40,896 nt of DNA, from positions 1-40,896 of the forward strand of contig JAZSGI010000244.1 of NCBI GenBank assembly GCA_045532655.1, read 5' to 3'. Below, piece by piece: positions 40,661 through 40,896 of the stretch. This DNA comes from JAVBQJ01 sp045532655 (lineage in GTDB: Bacteria; Verrucomicrobiota; Lentisphaeria; Victivallales; Victivallaceae). Positions within the stretch are counted from its first letter, which is position 1; every line of letters begins with the position of its first letter. The notes under the pieces are model-generated. The model saw only the letters and a program-made list of their open reading frames with translations, was not told where the DNA came from and did not search any database. The position numbers and the translations under genes are program-made.

Positions 40661-40896
40661 ATGTGTTGTTGCAAAAAATTGTCAGAGGGTGCAGCAGCCA
40701 AGTTTGAAGAACTTGATGCTTTCATCGCTTCCCTCGGCATTGACAGAAACGACGAACGCCGCCGCGGAAGACTTATCCAGGTCCTCCACAAGGCTCAGGC
40801 AATCTTCGGTTATCTGCCCCGTGAAGTTCAGCAGTATGTGGCACAGAAACTCTTTTTGACCGAAGCTCAGGTCTCCGGCGTTGTCAGTTTCTACAA
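40661..40896 (+). CDS. HndA/NuoE-type [2Fe-2S] subunit, N-terminal part
   Basis: Partial gene cut by the right window edge; 78 codons visible. The start follows AGGGAG. The visible protein MCCCKKLSEGAAAKFEELDA, then LIQVLHKAQAIFGYLPREVQQYVAQKL and AQVSGVVSFY, is the N-terminal helical domain of the thioredoxin-like 24-kDa subunit of complex I (NuoE) and of NADP-reducing/bifurcating [FeFe] hydrogenases (HndA). The cluster-binding cysteines lie beyond the edge. The three consecutive cysteines at positions 2-4 are not a normal part of the family. By analogy the next genes would be the remaining hydrogenase or diaphorase subunits. Confidence 0.9.
   Translation, partial: MCCCKKLSEGAAAKFEELDAFIASLGIDRNDERRRGRLIQVLHKAQAIFGYLPREVQQYVAQKLFLTEAQVSGVVSFY

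Overview
The window looks like chromosomal DNA of an anaerobic member of Lentisphaerota (Victivallales-like) or a close relative in the Planctomycetota/Verrucomicrobiota group. The main clues are a prepilin-type protein ending in an H-X9-DG motif, several unusual glycoside hydrolases with LacI regulators, and a HndA/NuoE-type hydrogenase subunit. This placement is inference; there is no rRNA gene to confirm it.

Layout. (1) Positions 1-5968, minus strand: a tightly packed housekeeping operon serA - metX - metW - prmA - trmL - pgi - nitronate monooxygenase (cut by the window edge). (2) 6103-6188: tRNA-Leu(CAA). (3) 6142-18805: a 12.6-kb segment bounded by a perfect 49-bp direct repeat made of the 3' end of that tRNA gene, the signature of a tRNA-targeted integrated island. 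It holds an M29 aminopeptidase and an autoregulated-looking carbohydrate cluster: LacI regulator, secreted CBM9-like/TIM-barrel protein, pseudopilin-like protein, GH63-like glycosidase, SGNH hydrolase, five-bladed-propeller glycosidase, a divergent ADP-ribosylglycohydrolase-fold protein and another TIM-barrel protein. No integrase and no transporter are visible. (4) 18817-20729: just outside the repeat, a two-gene unit of a WYL regulator and a short membrane-anchored coiled-coil protein, with two near-identical AGTGGAC-N7-GTCCACT palindromes, plus a possible 34-codon gene. (5) 20856-20931 tRNA-Arg(TCT) and fabD. (6) 22209-26424: esterase - LacI regulator - Gfo/Idh/MocA oxidoreductase, with matching TGCCAACGWTGGCA operators before the first and last gene. 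(7) 26443-30631, minus: pnp, malic enzyme, HD hydrolase. (8) 30965-31200: a frameshifted glycosyltransferase remnant. (9) 31255-38188, minus: penicillin-binding protein 1C and a giant alpha-2-macroglobulin, a known periplasmic pair. (10) 38440-40127: exported protein of unknown function and ABC-2 type permease. (11) 40128-40896: an apparently structured leader and the start of a HndA/NuoE-like gene.

Promoters throughout share a recognisable sigma70-like form: a TTGAC- or TTGCA-type -35, 16-18 bp, then TATATT or TATTTT, often with TGC just before the -10. The most interesting parts are the integrase-less island with its unusual glycan genes, the WYL/coiled-coil unit with paired operators, and the two-state RNA leaders before pnp and the HndA-like gene.
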